64,000 nt of DNA from Nelumbo lutea. Taxonomy: Eukaryota > Streptophyta > Magnoliopsida > Proteales > Nelumbonaceae. A program made the translations under genes and the position numbers. The stretch covers positions 121,842,999 through 121,906,998 of the forward strand of contig JAKGHH010000001.1 of the NCBI GenBank assembly GCA_022828595.1, read 5' to 3'. The stretch's first letter is position 1, and the number at the start of each line of letters is the position of its first letter. The notes under the pieces are model-generated. The model had not been told where the DNA came from. It did not search any database and worked only from the letters and a program-made list of their open reading frames with translations. Of this stretch, positions 1 to 11,309 are shown in pieces.

Positions 1-193
1 TCACTCGAAGTCGAAGCACAATGAGAGAAAGTACCATGTACTGCAGGAGATCGTTGGTAGAGGGGACGTCCTGATTCAGAAGGTAGCATCAGCGGATAAT
101 GTGGCAGACCCATTGACTAAGCCACTGGCACAGAAGGTGTTTGAGAAACACGTGGAAAGTATGGGACTCCGGCTTGTACCAGATTGGACCTAA
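1..193 (+). pseudogene. Copia element E1: C-terminal end of pol (RNase H), truncated by window edge
   Basis: The last 63 codons of a Ty1/copia polyprotein are open, in the frame starting at base 2, and end at TAA 191-193. The protein contains SKHNERKYHVLQEIVGRGD, then ADNVADPLTKPL, and finishes ESMGLRLVPDWT. This matches the RNase H tail of the other copia copies in the window residue for residue apart from a few substitutions. In the family this domain degrades the RNA strand of the RNA/DNA hybrid during reverse transcription. The stretch has no stop or frameshift and keeps the segment that is deleted in E2 and E3. The rest of the gene lies left of the window, so whether the whole copy is intact is unknown. 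Confidence 0.9.
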
Positions 194-197
194 GTGC

Positions 198-207
198 AAG
201 TGGGAGC
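198..207 (+). other. Polypurine tract of E1
   Basis: AAGTGGGAGC lies directly before the TGTTAGACAG start of the LTR and 4 bases after the pol stop. This is the expected place for plus-strand DNA priming. The same motif, slightly varied, precedes every copia 3' LTR here. Confidence 0.8.
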
Positions 208-2131
208 TGTTAGACAGTTTTGTATGCCCTTAGCTTCAATCTGATTTGATGTACTTTTGTTATTTAGTGGAAATAAATAAAGTGCTTGTTTGATTCATGT
301 TGTTTGGTTAATTCTGTGTAAAACCCTAAAACTGGACATTTATAGAGACTCATGTTAGTTTTAAATGTTCACAGCTGTTGGATAAGTCTGGGGAGATTTA
401 TCCTGCCAAGGCTGATACTGGTGTGCCACCAAGTGTTGGGATGGCCTGTCTCAGCCATCAGGGTAAGACCCGAGGCACATGCAGTGTGGGATTACTTGAA
501 TCCTTGAACCGGACCAGATTTCCAGTATTGCCCTGGACCTTGGAGATAGATGGGCAAAACTGGAAAGTTACACCTGACCCCTAGACTCGATTATGACATT
601 TCACTAGGTGTTGGATCAGGCTACCTTTGATATGCCAATCAGTAGATCCTTAGCAGGGATCAAAACCTGGGTATGTTGGGGCAGTTTGAGAATTCATCTG
701 AGTGGGTGATCATAGTGACAGAATCAGCCACTTTGTCGGACAAAGGGTAATGATCGGGAATGCACTCTTTCTGATGGAAACCAAACTGCCGGCAGTTGAT
801 TTCAATCGTTGGAATTTTGTTTTGCAAAATTAATATATTTATATATATATATATGTACGATTTTGAATTGTTTGCAAATGGTTTTAATTCCCAGGATCCA
901 TGTGAGAGGAGAGTGCGGCACTGTTCCTTGCAGCCGAGGGAGAGGTCCTCTCTTGTCGGGCAGTGCTTGATCATTAAGGGCTGAGAGGTTAAGTGTAAGA
1001 CCATTGAGGATAATACCTGATGGGCTAATCTTGCACCTGCCCACAGTCCTTGGGTTTTTATAAGATGGCTTGGCCCCGGGACCACTTAATGTAAGTGTTG
1101 GGCCCATAGGGTCCATATGATGGACTCAAGGGGTTCATTGAGTTTTTCAGTGAATTCGGCTGGGCCTTGTTTTAGAGGCTGGGCCGAACCCATGTGGCTG
1201 GTGTGTAGATCAATGCTTGGGTCCCACGCCATACAAAGAAGCCCAACTGGGCAGCAGATTGGAATGTAATTAGGCACTGAACACTTAATGGGCCAGAAGC
1301 CCATTTCGAGGTGGGCTGATATGATCACCCATCCTTGGGGCGAATTTGAGATTAAAGTTAGTAAAAGGATTGGGCCTTTGGCCTTATCCACTCTTAGAGA
1401 CCAAATTCAAATTAGATTTGAATCTGGTAATCTCCTGATAAGATCAGGAGTAAGCTAACTCTATCTGCAGAAAGGATTAAGATTATCCCCTATCCAAATA
1501 CTGATTTGGATTGGGATAACTCCTAAAAGGGAGGTTTCTTAATCAAGAAGAAAGGAGGAGATTTTGAACCACCTTGAAGAGATATAGGATATCTCCTGCG
1601 AATTGAGATCAGATCTCATACTCTCTAGAAAAAGAGAAAAAGCAGTTCAGCCTTTTTCGTTTTGAAGATCTCCTCCTGTCGCTGCCATCTGCCATTGCAA
1701 GATTAGATCTTTGCAGAAAAGAAAGTCAAGAAATCTGTTCTTGACATCAGTCTTGCAAGAAAGACTGAAAAAGATTCAGCGTTTAGTACTTCCAGAGGAT
1801 TCTTGTGAAGGATCCAGTGTGTAGGACACACCCTGTTGGTTCTGTTCCATTCACAGCTGTGTCATCTTCAGCAGGAACGGATCTTGGATCATTCTTTGGG
1901 CGTGAACACCAACTTTGGGAGATACTGCTTCTCCGGATCAGGTATATTCCTCCCATTTATCTTTTGGTACAGATCTGGTTTGATTATGGTTCAAGTAGGA
2001 TCCTTGAATATTGTATTCTAAATTTAGGGAATATGATTCCCAGTTGGGAGAAGGTAGAAAATTTTTTGAAATTCGCCCACCCATTCCGCAACCTTTATGG
2101 CGTCCATTAGATGGATCCTACCATTCTTTCA
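208..2131 (+). repeat. 3' LTR of copia element E1 (subfamily A, 1924 bp)
   Basis: Begins TGTTAGACAG right after the polypurine tract and ends CTTTCA, so it has TG...CA termini. It aligns along its length with the reverse complement of 50077-52030. Subfamily A is recognised by an (AT)n run (about 834-854) and the end ...CCATTCTTTCA. The flank AGTCC at 2132-2136 continues an LTR of E2: compare 9548 onward, where the same words read without a break. E1 therefore jumped into E2's 5' LTR. The other target-site copy lies outside the window. The short reading frames inside are not genes. Confidence 0.9.
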
Positions 2132-3231
2132 AGTCCCTAGGTGTTACAAGGTGGCTTGTCCCAAGGACCACTTAGAGCAAGTGTTGGGCCCATAAAGCCC
2201 ATGTGATGGGTTTAAGGGGGTTTGCTATCCATAACAGTGTATTCGGCCAAGCTTTGTAACAAAGGTTGGGCTGAACCCATGTGGCTGATGTGTAGATCAA
2301 TGTTTGGGTCCCATTCCATACAAGGAAGCCCAACTGAGCAGCAGTTAGGAAGGCTAAGTGAGCACATAAACTTAATGGGCCTAAAGCTCATTTTGAACTG
2401 GGCTGATTTGATCAGTTAAATAAGGGGCGAATTTTGGGATTGGATTAGCAAATAGGATAGGATCTTTACCCTATCCGCACAGAGAGTTCAGATCTAAATG
2501 TGATTTAGGTCTGGAAACCTCCTAATGAGATTGGGAAAAGGATGATTTAATCTGTAGATAAGATAAGGGTCTTCCCTTATCATTTAAAGGGAATTCTGAT
2601 CCAAATATGATTTGGATCAATAACTCCTAATGGGATTAGGAGCTGATCCCTTTAAGGTTACAAAAGGAGGAGGGGGCAAAAGCCTTTTGACACACAAGAT
2701 CACCGCCTTTCTTCAGAGCTGAAATCACAGAAGAGAGAATTCAGCACATCTGGGAAATATCTCTCTTGCTGCCTCCTTCCTACCGCCACCTCACCTGCCA
2801 GTTCGATCTCCAGTTCAGTGACAGAAATCAAGATTGGATCTTGATATCAGTTCTTTGTGAAGGGACTGATAGGAAGCTGTGCTCACGTGCTATTTTGCTA
2901 ATTCTTGTGAAGGATTAGATTCTTGGGAAGAACACTGCTAATTCTGCTCCATCCTGCACTGTGCCATCTTCAGTGGGAGCAGTGTTTGGATCCTTCCTTG
3001 GGTGTGAACACCTTCGTTGGGAGATATTATTTCTCCGTATCAGGTATATCCCTCTCCTACTGCTTTTGTTCATATTTGGCTCGGTTTATGGTTCAAGATT
3101 GATCCTTTAAAAATATGATTTTTCTAAAATAGGGAATATGATTCCCAATAGGATGGAGAGAAATTTTTGAAATTCGCCCATTCTATTCCGCAAGATTCAG
3201 GCATCCATACGATGGATATCTCATCCCTTTA
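2132..3231 (+). repeat. 5' LTR of copia element E2, 3' portion only (subfamily B)
   Basis: Matches about 9549-10648, the 3' LTR of the same element, from the word AGTCC to the terminal ...TTTA (normally TTCA). The first ~780 bases lie left of E1 and outside the window. It is followed immediately by a tRNA-Met-type primer binding site, which fixes it as the 5' LTR. Confidence 0.88.
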
Positions 3232-3232
3232 G

Positions 3233-3244
3233 TGGTATTAGAGC
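3233..3244 (+). other. Primer binding site of E2 (tRNA-Met type)
   Basis: TGGTATTAGAGC lies one base after the 5' LTR. It differs by one base from TGGTATCAGAGC, which pairs with the 3' end of plant initiator tRNA-Met. The change fits the general decay of E2. Confidence 0.85.
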
Positions 3245-4992
3245 TAGGTTCAAGTCTTGAACTGAATTAGGATCAAATTTGAACTTGTGCAAATGAGCAG
3301 AAGGCGTTCTACCCGACTTGCGCAGATATAAGGTTTTCCTAGAAAATTTGTTTTGCAGTTGATGGGCGATTAAGCTGAAATTAAATTTTATAAATCTGAT
3401 TATTATTTAGAACTGTTCTTTATAATTTTCTTGATTTATGGGTTGTTCGTACACATGGAGATCAAAATCTTGATTGGCACAGGGAACCTGTGATTTTGCG
3501 GTTTCTTGAATTATTTTATTACATTTGGTCTGTAAATTTTTTTTTTAGACTGAATGTATAGGCATTCAATCTGATGTAATTATAATAGAAATTAGGTTTT
3601 CTATTTATTTTTATTTTGGATCGAAGATGGCAGCGCAAGGAAGGAGATTTCGCAGATGGGAGAATCGCTATTTGTGATTAGCAGTTTATGAAACTGGAAA
3701 CTGTGATATAACCTATGTTTTCCTGGATGGTTTGTGCGAACAACCCTATCTGATTAATTCTTGATTTTCTTTTAATAGTATTTAATTTTATATTAATTTC
3801 TTGAATTAAATCTTTAATTAAAGATCAAACCCTAGACCCATTCGAATCAAATTGGTCCAAATCTGTTGGATCGAATCTAGGGTTCGATCAAGGCTAATTG
3901 TCAGCCCTAATTCTCTCACTAATAGGACTAAGGATTGATAATTAATTGAATATTTAATTCGGCCCAACCTGTAAAGGCCAAGTTTTAGTTTGTTAAAACT
4001 GCTAAAAGCCCACTTCGCAAATAAAGCTATATGGACCAAATTGATCGACCCTAATTTCGGCCCATATACCTAGATAATATTAATGGTTAATATTATGGGC
4101 TTTACAGATATTAATTGATTGGATCAATTCTTCCCTGCATGTGATGTATGGATGTGTGATGTGCTACGTTCATGGGCCATAAGTGTTTGGCCCATGCTGA
4201 TTCGATAGTGGCTCTTGCGCATACCATGGCTGAATGCACATCATTGCCATGGTGTCCCTACTGGTCATTGGATGACCTCCCTCAGTGGTGGGCCCCACAC
4301 CTCCTAAAGAGGATATGTGCGGAATCCTAGCCGATTTGGGCCCACCGAAATCTGACTTTATGAAAGTTTGTGGGAGCCACTTTGGTTTGACCTAAATCAA
4401 TCTAGGGCGTAATCATTCATTCCCTCCAGCAAACATGAGTGCATGTGATAGGGAGATTCATGTGATGAACTCTCTAAAGGCCTTCCATCATTAGCATGAG
4501 GATGGGTCCTTCAGTAATGAGGAAATGCACCAGAAAATGGGCTATCCATTTGCTGTTGGGCTTGTCCGAGTGTTTCATAAGATGATAGGGGTGTCATAGA
4601 CCGATTTGGGAGGGCCTTCACCAGAAAATGGGAACTCTCTCAAGGTACCTTGGCATTCACGAATATGATGGCTGAGCACCCACTGGATAGAAAGGTTTAC
4701 CTGAAAACACCTCTGAACCTTGTCTGATAGAGGCCAAAGGGAAAACTCATATGATGAGTGGATATGATACTTCACAGAAAGGTGGTGGGGTTTTGTAGCT
4801 GAAACAGTTGAATCCATGCACCCTATGTGGTTTCCCACATTTTCAAAGACAAGTCGCTATCTCCATCACTGAGATGGGAGGAAAATCTTAGAGATGAACA
4901 AATGGGAATGGAACATAGATTAAAAGCCATATCTATGTAATGAACATGAATCAAATTATGTTGTGGACTAATATTTGTTGTTGTACTAGAAA
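3245..4992 (+). other. Untranslated leader of E2 with two inverted-repeat hairpins
   Basis: About 1.75 kb without a supportable coding frame. It aligns with the leaders of E3, EB and EA and with the old leader at 52031-53578. Two inverted repeats stand out: 4171-4196, with 9-base arms CATGGGCCA/TGGCCCATG, and 4223-4253, with 8-base arms ACCATGGC/GCCATGGT. They lie in the middle of the leader, where packaging or dimerisation signals occur in retroelements; that role is inference. Confidence 0.75.
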
Positions 4993-5790
4993 ATGGCAAA
5001 CAGACAATTTGCAAAGCTTCTTGATGACAACAAGCTTAAGTGCCCAAACTATGCCGATTTGTACCATAACCTCATGCTGATCCTAACATCTGAAAAATTG
5101 GATAAAGTAGTTAAAAATCCTACCCCAGAGCATCCGAGCGATAGGGCTTCTAAGGCCAGAAGGAGGGAATTCCAAGATTGGGAGGATAAAAACTCCCTAG
5201 CCCGCTGCTATGTCATTCCCTCTCTAGACAATCCAATACAGAGGTAGTTCAATCAGATCAAACTAGCCAAGGACATATTGAGTAGTTTGAAGACAATGTA
5301 TGAAGTGCAGAATCATTCTACTAGGTAGAAGGTGTTGAAACAGTTCATGACCGCTCAAATGTGCAAGGGCAACAAGTTCACGACCATTGTCTTCGGATGA
5401 TGGGTTATATCAACGAACTTGAAGCCCTTGGATCCGGGCTAGATCTTGGAGTGCAAGTGGATGCCATCCTTAACTCTTTGCCTCCTTCCTTCAACCCGTT
5501 CATAATGAATTACAATATAAACAAACTAAATGCCAGCGTCCAGGAACTCAACAACATGTTGCAGAGGGCCGATGATTTAATTAGGAAGGATGAGCCTGTG
5601 GCTATGTTTGTCGAAGCTAGCAAATTGGGCAAGAAAAAGAGGAAGGCAAATAAGCCTTTGAAGAAAGCTACCAAACCCAAGAAGTAGAAGAAGGATAGGG
5701 CATCGGATGCATGTCACTTCCGCAAACAGACTAACCATTGGAAGAAGAATTGTCCTCAGTACCTGGAATCCAAGAAAGGTAATTTCGAAT
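4993..5790 (+). pseudogene. E2 gag (capsid/nucleocapsid) pseudogene
   Basis: Gag forms the virus-like particle in which the element RNA is reverse transcribed. The start ATG (MANRQFAKLLDDNK) aligns with the gag starts of E3, EB and EA. The first frame runs to a stop at 5245-5247. Coding then resumes in another frame (5361-5687, MQGQQVHDHCLRMMGY...), so there is a frameshift near 5350. A stop at 5685-5687 follows the lysine-rich stretch. The zinc knuckle at about 5711-5752 has lost its second cysteine and the glycine (CHFRKQTNHWKKNC instead of CxFCKxTGHWKxNC), which should abolish zinc binding. It is a pseudogene with normal domain order. Confidence 0.85.
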
Positions 5791-7085
5791 CATGTGTCAT
5801 AGAAACCAATTTATTTGTGGCTTTTGTGTCTTAGTGTATTGACTCCTAGTCTTTAACTCATGCATGTAACTCACTATAGGGGTTCAAGGTAAGTAGAAGG
5901 CTGAATGAAGGCGAAGTGACACTCTACTTGGGGACTTCTGTAAGTGTTGCAACTATGGTGATAGGAACCGTAGAGTTATTTTTTAGAGAAGGATCCATTG
6001 TACTTAAAGATTGTCTTTTTGTGCAAAATTTAAGAAGGAATTTGATTTATGTCTCAAAACTGTGTGCGGATGGATATTCTGTCTTTTTTAGTAATACGAT
6101 TACTATTAAAAGAAATAACAGATTCATCACATAAGGGGAACTGGAGAATGGTTTTTATGTTCTATATCCTTCTCTAGAAACTAACATAATCGAAACTACA
6201 TCGGTTGATATCCCCAAGAAAAGAGTACGTGATACAGTTAATCCCACGTGCCTGTGGCATTACCGACTTGGCCATATCGGTATTGATCGAATCACAAGAC
6301 TGGTAAAGGATGGTCCTTTGGATTTTCTAACTGTAGAAGATCTTCCCACTTGTGAGCCTTGCCTTCAGGGTAAGATGAAAAAGAGGCCATTTAATAGTAA
6401 GCCAGAAAGATGTACAAGCACACTTGACCTTATACATACTGATGTATGTGGTGCCCTGAGTGTTAGGACCCATAACCAACACTTGTACTTTATTACATTT
6501 ACCGATGATTATTCTCGGTATGACTACATGTACCTATTGAGACATAAGTCCGAATCCTCGGAAAAGTTCAAAGAGATCAGACAAGAGGTCGAGAAATAGT
6601 TAGGGAGAGAAATTAAAGCCCTTCGATTGGATCGAGGTGGCGAGTATCTCTCTGATGAATTCAGGGACTGCTTAAAGGCCAATGGAATACTATCACAGTT
6701 GGCTCCTCCTGCTACACTGTAGTTTAACGGTGTTTCAGAGAGGAGGAATAGGACCTTATTGTATATGGTCTAGTCACTTCTCGTCCATTCAGAGTTACCC
6801 ACATCCTTTTGGGTATACGCATTAGGGACTGCGATATATGTGTTGAACCAGGTTCCAACCAAATCAGTTCTAAAGACTCCCTATGAGCTTTGGACTGGAA
6901 AGAAACCAAGTGTATGACACTTGAAGGTTTGGGGTTGTCCGGCACACGTTAAAAGAACGAGTTCGGACAAATTGGAATCCAAAACCAGTCATTGTTGCCT
7001 ATTTGTAGGCTACCCAAAAGGCTCTGTCGGTTACCTATTCTATGACCCAAGTGAGCAGAAGGTGCTCTGCAGTCAAAATGCATAA
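5791..7085 (+). pseudogene. E2 pol: protease and integrase pseudogene
   Basis: Continues in the frame of the second gag piece. The protease triad region (about 5830-5860) reads CIDS-stop-SLTHACNS, so the enzyme is cut at its active site. A GAG-pre-integrase domain follows (5916-6300, including LRRNLIYVSKLCADGYSVFFSN and HYRLGHIGIDR), then the zinc-binding part ending CEPCLQGKM. The integrase core shows the first catalytic Asp in LIHTDVCG, the second in LDRGGEYLSDEF and the Glu in [11 protein letters not shown]. There are stops at 6132-6134, 6597-6599, about 6720, 6770 and 6915. Nothing here can make a working enzyme. Confidence 0.85.
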
Positions 7086-8756
7086 TTCTTGGAAAGTGAT
7101 TACATCCTAGACAATCATTGTCAGGAAATCATTCTTGATGAGGAGAGCTCAAATGTAGTGGGAGGTGTCCCACAAGTTCTATGTAGTGACCAACCTAGAA
7201 GATCGACTCGGGTATCTAGGCCACCAGTCCATTTTGGTTATGAACAGGATAGTTACCTACTGGAAGCCTTAATTACTGAGGAGGATCCCGTGACTTATGC
7301 GAAAGCTATGTTGGACATAGACTCCCTTAAGTGGGTAGATTGCATGAGAGCTGAGATGGATTCAATGGAGACCAATGGAATCTGGACTCTAGTAGATCTA
7401 CCCCCCAGGGTAAAAGCAATTGGTTGCAAATGGATCTACAAGAAGAAGAAGGGCTCCGATGGTAGGGTTGAGACCTACAAAGCTCGTCTGGTGGCGAAAG
7501 GGTACACTTAGAAAGAGGGCATCGATTATGAGAAAACCTTTTTGCCTATGGCCATGCTTAAATCCATTAGGATCCTGCTAGCTGTAGCAGCATACCATGA
7601 CTATGAGATTTGGAAAATGGATATCAAAACTGCATTCCTAAATGGAGATCTTCCTGAAGATATCTACATGCAGCAGTCGGAAGGCTTCATAGCTGCCGGT
7701 TAGGAACACATGGTGTGTAAACTAAATAGATCCATATATGGACTTAAGCAAGTTTATAGGAGTTGGAACATCCGATTTGACTCTATTGTCAAAATGTTTG
7801 ACTTTGAGCAAAATCTGGATGAGCCCTGTGTTTACAGGAAGATTAGTGGGGACAAGGTTATGTTCTTGGTTCTATATGTAGATGACATTCTACTCATTGG
7901 GAATGATGCAGGAATGTTGGCTACGGTGAAAGTGTGGCTTTCACAACAATTCTCCATGAAAGATCTTGGAGAAGCCTCCTATATACTGGGTCTTTGACTC
8001 TATAGAGATAGATCAAAGCGGATAATAGGATTATCCCAATCTGCTTACATTGACAAAATAGTCAAGAGATACAGCATGGAGAACTCCAAGAAGGGAAATG
8101 TTCCTTTCAAGCACGGAGTCACTCTCTCCAAGAAGATGTCTCCCAAGACCTCTGAGGAGATAGAGGGCATGAAGGATGTTCCCTATGCCTCAGCCATAGG
8201 GAGTATCATGTATGCCATGCTGTGCACTCATCCTGACATAGCTCAAGCAGTGAGTGTGGTAAGAAGCTTTTAGGCCAACCCAAGGTAGGAGCACTGGACT
8301 GCTATGAAAAACATACTCAAGTACCTTCGAAGGACAAAAGAGTTTTGTCAGGTATTCGATGGTAGCTCACTATAGATCTTGGGGTATACTGATGCCGATT
8401 TTCAATCGGATCCAAATGATAGAAAGTCTACATCTAGGTATGTTTTCACGAAAGGATCGTGTGCTGTTTGCTGGAAAAGCAGCAAACAAGGGTCCACAGC
8501 AGACTTCACAACCAAAGCAAAATACATTGCCGCAAGTGAGGCTCCTTAGGAATGAAGTTGTTCATTCTGAAATTTGGAATTCAGCACATCACCCATTCCA
8601 CTGTTGTGTGACAACATTGGACCTACGAGAGGTTGATGTTAAGAGGTAGCATCAGCGGAGAATGTGGCAGACCCAATGACTAAGCCACTAACACAGAAAG
8701 TGTTTGAGAAACACGTGAAAAGTATGAGACTCCAGCTTGTACCAGATTGGACCTAA
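7086..8756 (+). pseudogene. E2 pol: reverse transcriptase and RNase H pseudogene
   Basis: RT begins after the DNHCQEIILDEESS linker and is open to a stop at 7509-7511. It then continues in the same frame with further stops near 7700 and 7996. Core motifs are present: GCKWIYKKKKGSDGR, KARLVAKGYT, MDIKTAFLNGDL and the catalytic LYVDDILLIGND at about 7871-7905. RNase H (8300-8756) is badly damaged. It has stops at about 8271 and 8287, a frameshift by 8359, and deletions near 8555, 8580 and 8617-8650 compared with EB. The gene ends DWT-stop (8754-8756). The same deletions occur in E3 (see findings). Confidence 0.87.
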
Positions 8757-8770
8757 GTGCAAGTGGGAAC

Positions 8771-10648
8771 TGTTAGACAGTTGTATGCCCTTAGCTCCAA
8801 TCAGAATGATGTACATTATGAATTTATTGTAAATGAATAAAGTACATATTTGATTCATGTTCCTATGGTGTGTTTCTATGTAATATCCTTAAACTAGACA
8901 CTTATGAGACTCATGTTAGTTTAGAATGTTCACAGCCGTTAGATAAGTCTGGAGAGAATTATCCTACCAAGGCTGACACTGGTGTGTTGCCAATTGTTGG
9001 GGTGGCCTGTCTCAACCGCCAGGGTGAGATCCAAGGCACATGCATTATAGGATTAATGGAATCTTTGAACTGCACCACCTGCGACTCGATTATGATACTG
9101 CACTAGGTGTTGGATTGGGCTGTCTTTGATATGCCAATCAGTGAGATCCTTAGTGGGGGTCAAAACCAGGGTATGTTGGGACAGTCTGAAAATTCATCTG
9201 AGTGGGTGATCATAGTGACAGGATCAGTCCATTTGTCGGACAAAGGTAATGATCGGGGATGCACACTCTCTGATGGAAACCAAGACTGCTGACAGCCGAT
9301 TATAATCGTTGATATTTGTTTTGCAAAATATATTTTATATGAGATATAAAAGTATATATATTATGGTTTCCAAACATTTGCAAAAGGTTTTGATTCCCTG
9401 GATCCATGTGAGTAGAGAGTGCAGCATTGTTCCTTGTAGCCGAGGAAGGATCCTCTCTTGTCGGGCAGTGTTTGATCTTTATGGTCTAAGAGGTTAAGTG
9501 TAAACCATTGAGGGTAATACCTGATGGGTTAATCTTGCATTTGCCCACAGTCCTTGGGTGTTACAAGGTGGCTTGACCCAAGGACCACTTAGGGTAAGTG
9601 TTGGGCCCATAGAGCCCATGTGATGGGTTTCAGGGGGTGCACTGTCCATAATAGTGTATTCGGCCAAGTTTTGTAACAAAGGTTGGGCTGAACCCATGTG
9701 TCTGATGTGTAGATCAATGTTTGGGTCCCACGCCATACAAGGAAGACCAACTGGGCAGCAGTTTGGAAGGCTAAGTGAGCACATAACCTTAATGGACCTA
9801 AAGCCCATTTCGAATAGGGATGATTTGATTAGTTAAATAAGGGGCAAATTCTGAGATTGGATTAGCAGATAGGGTAGGATCTTAACCTTATCCACTCAGA
9901 GAGTCCAGATGTAAATGTGATTCAGACTTAGAAACCTCCTAATGAGATTAGGAAAAGGCTGATCTAATCTGTAGATAAGATAAGGGTCTACCCTCATCAC
10001 TTAAAGGGAATTCTGATCCAAACATGATTTGGATCAGCAACTCCTAATGGGATTAGGAGCTAATCCCTTTAAGGTTACAAAAGGAGGAGGGGGCAGAAGC
10101 CTTTTGACACACAAGATCACCACCTGTCTTCAGAGCTGAAATCACAGAAGAGAGAATTCAGCACATCTACGAAAATTCTCTCTTGCCGCCTCCTTCCTGC
10201 CGTCACCTCACCTGGCAGTTCAATCTCTAGTTCAGTGGGAGAAATCAAGATTGGATCTTGATATTAGTTCCTTGTGAAGGGACTAATAAGAAGTTGTGCT
10301 CATGTGCTGTCCTGCTAATTCATGCGAAGGATTAGGTTCTTGGGAAGAACAATGTTGATTCTGCTCTATCTTGCACTGTGCCATCTTCAGTGGGAGCAGT
10401 GTTTGGATCCTTCCTTGGGTGTGAACACCTTCACTGGGAGATATTATTTCTCCGTATCAGGTATATCCCTCTCCTACTACTTTTGTTCAGATCTGGTTCG
10501 GTTTATGGTTCAAGATTGATCCTTGAAAAATATGATTTTTCTAAAATAGGGAATACGATTCCCAATAGGATGGAGAGAAATTTTTGAAATTCGCCCATTC
10601 TATTCCGCAAGATTCGGGCATCCATACGATGGATATATCATTCCTTCA
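8771..10648 (+). repeat. 3' LTR of copia element E2 (subfamily B, 1878 bp)
   Basis: Starts TGTTAGACAG directly after AAGTGGGAAC and ends TTCCTTCA. It aligns with 2132-3231 over its last 1.1 kb and with the other B LTRs. Its end marks the boundary with unrelated sequence beginning CTGCATCC. The matching target-site copy is left of the window, so the duplication cannot be checked. Confidence 0.9.
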
Positions 10649-10899
10649 CTGCATCCATTTTAAATCAAATTCTTGATTGGCGTTGTCCACAACTTATAAG
10701 AGAAGTGCTAATGTGCTATTACCTGAAGGGTAACCTATTGCTATGAAATGGATCAATCACGAGAGCTCGGTCCCTTTGTGCCTTTGGGGAAGGGAGGTTC
10801 CTCGTTTATGACTATATGAAGAATGAGGAGCTTGATATGATAAAATAATGATGGATGTTTTTGAGGCCCTTGGACCAGCTCATTCAAAGATGTCTAGGA
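10649..10899. other. Unrecognised flank of E2, no gene seen
   Basis: About 250 bases right of E2's 3' LTR that match no other part of the window and contain no convincing coding frame. It may be the original insertion site of E2 or an old decayed repeat. Confidence 0.5.
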
Positions 10900-11300
10900 T
10901 CAACCAGGAAAAAAAGGTAAGGGTAATAATAAAAGAATAAAAAAATCAAAAAGTGGAAAACGTGAAAACAAAAAGAGAAAGAGTAAAAAAAGATACTAGA
11001 AATGATGAATAAAATATTAAAAAAAAGAAGAAGAAAGCCAAAAAGAAAAAAGAGAAAAAGGTGGGAAAAGGAAAAAGGAGAAATAAGATGTGAGATAAAA
11101 TTATAAAATCTAAAAAAATTAAAAAAGAACAACAACAACAATAAATAAATAAATAAAAAGAAAAGAAAATAATAAATATAGAAATAATAAAAAGATATAT
11201 AAATCAAAAAACAAAAAAATTAAGTAAATAAATAAAATAATAACAATAGTAAATACATGAATTTTCAGGAAAAAAACAAAAAAGAAGAGAATAAAATATA
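10900..11300. repeat. A-rich, C-poor low-complexity tract
   Basis: About 400 bases of runs such as AAAAAGAAAAG and AATAAATAAATAAA, with very few C on the plus strand. The reading frame on the minus strand here (Phe/Leu/Tyr-rich) is a composition effect, not a gene. Confidence 0.8.
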
Positions 11301-11309
11301 TTAAGTTAT

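Larger units (their letters stand above)
2132..10648 (+). mobile_element. Degenerate Ty1/copia element E2 (Angela-like), plus strand
   Basis: Order is partial 5' LTR (2132-3231), primer site, ~1.76-kb leader, gag, PR, IN, RT, RNase H, polypurine tract (8761-8770, AAGTGGGAAC) and 3' LTR (8771-10648). Many stops, several frameshifts and RNase H deletions make it non-functional. Assignment to Angela rests on ~1.9-kb LTRs, the gag pattern (KLKxPNYADxYxNLMLxL, then MNYN) and the RT/IN wording. That is a memory-based comparison without a database search. Confidence 0.85.

Noticed and set aside
378..584. Sense-strand frame in the LTRs (MDKSGEIYPAKADTGV...), repeated in 8870-9106, 22631-22879 and 41127-41333
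   Set aside because: It lies in the first part of the LTR, varies in start and end between copies and has no known domain. Its recurrence follows from LTR homology.
834..854. AT dinucleotide run considered as a separate microsatellite locus
   Set aside because: It is part of the subfamily A LTR and recurs at the matching position in both EA LTRs, so it is a family feature rather than a locus-specific repeat.
10884..11207. Minus-strand 107-codon frame rich in Phe, Leu and Tyr that looks like a membrane protein
   Set aside because: It is the complement of the A-rich low-complexity tract. Composition alone explains the hydrophobic residues, and no start context or family motif is present.
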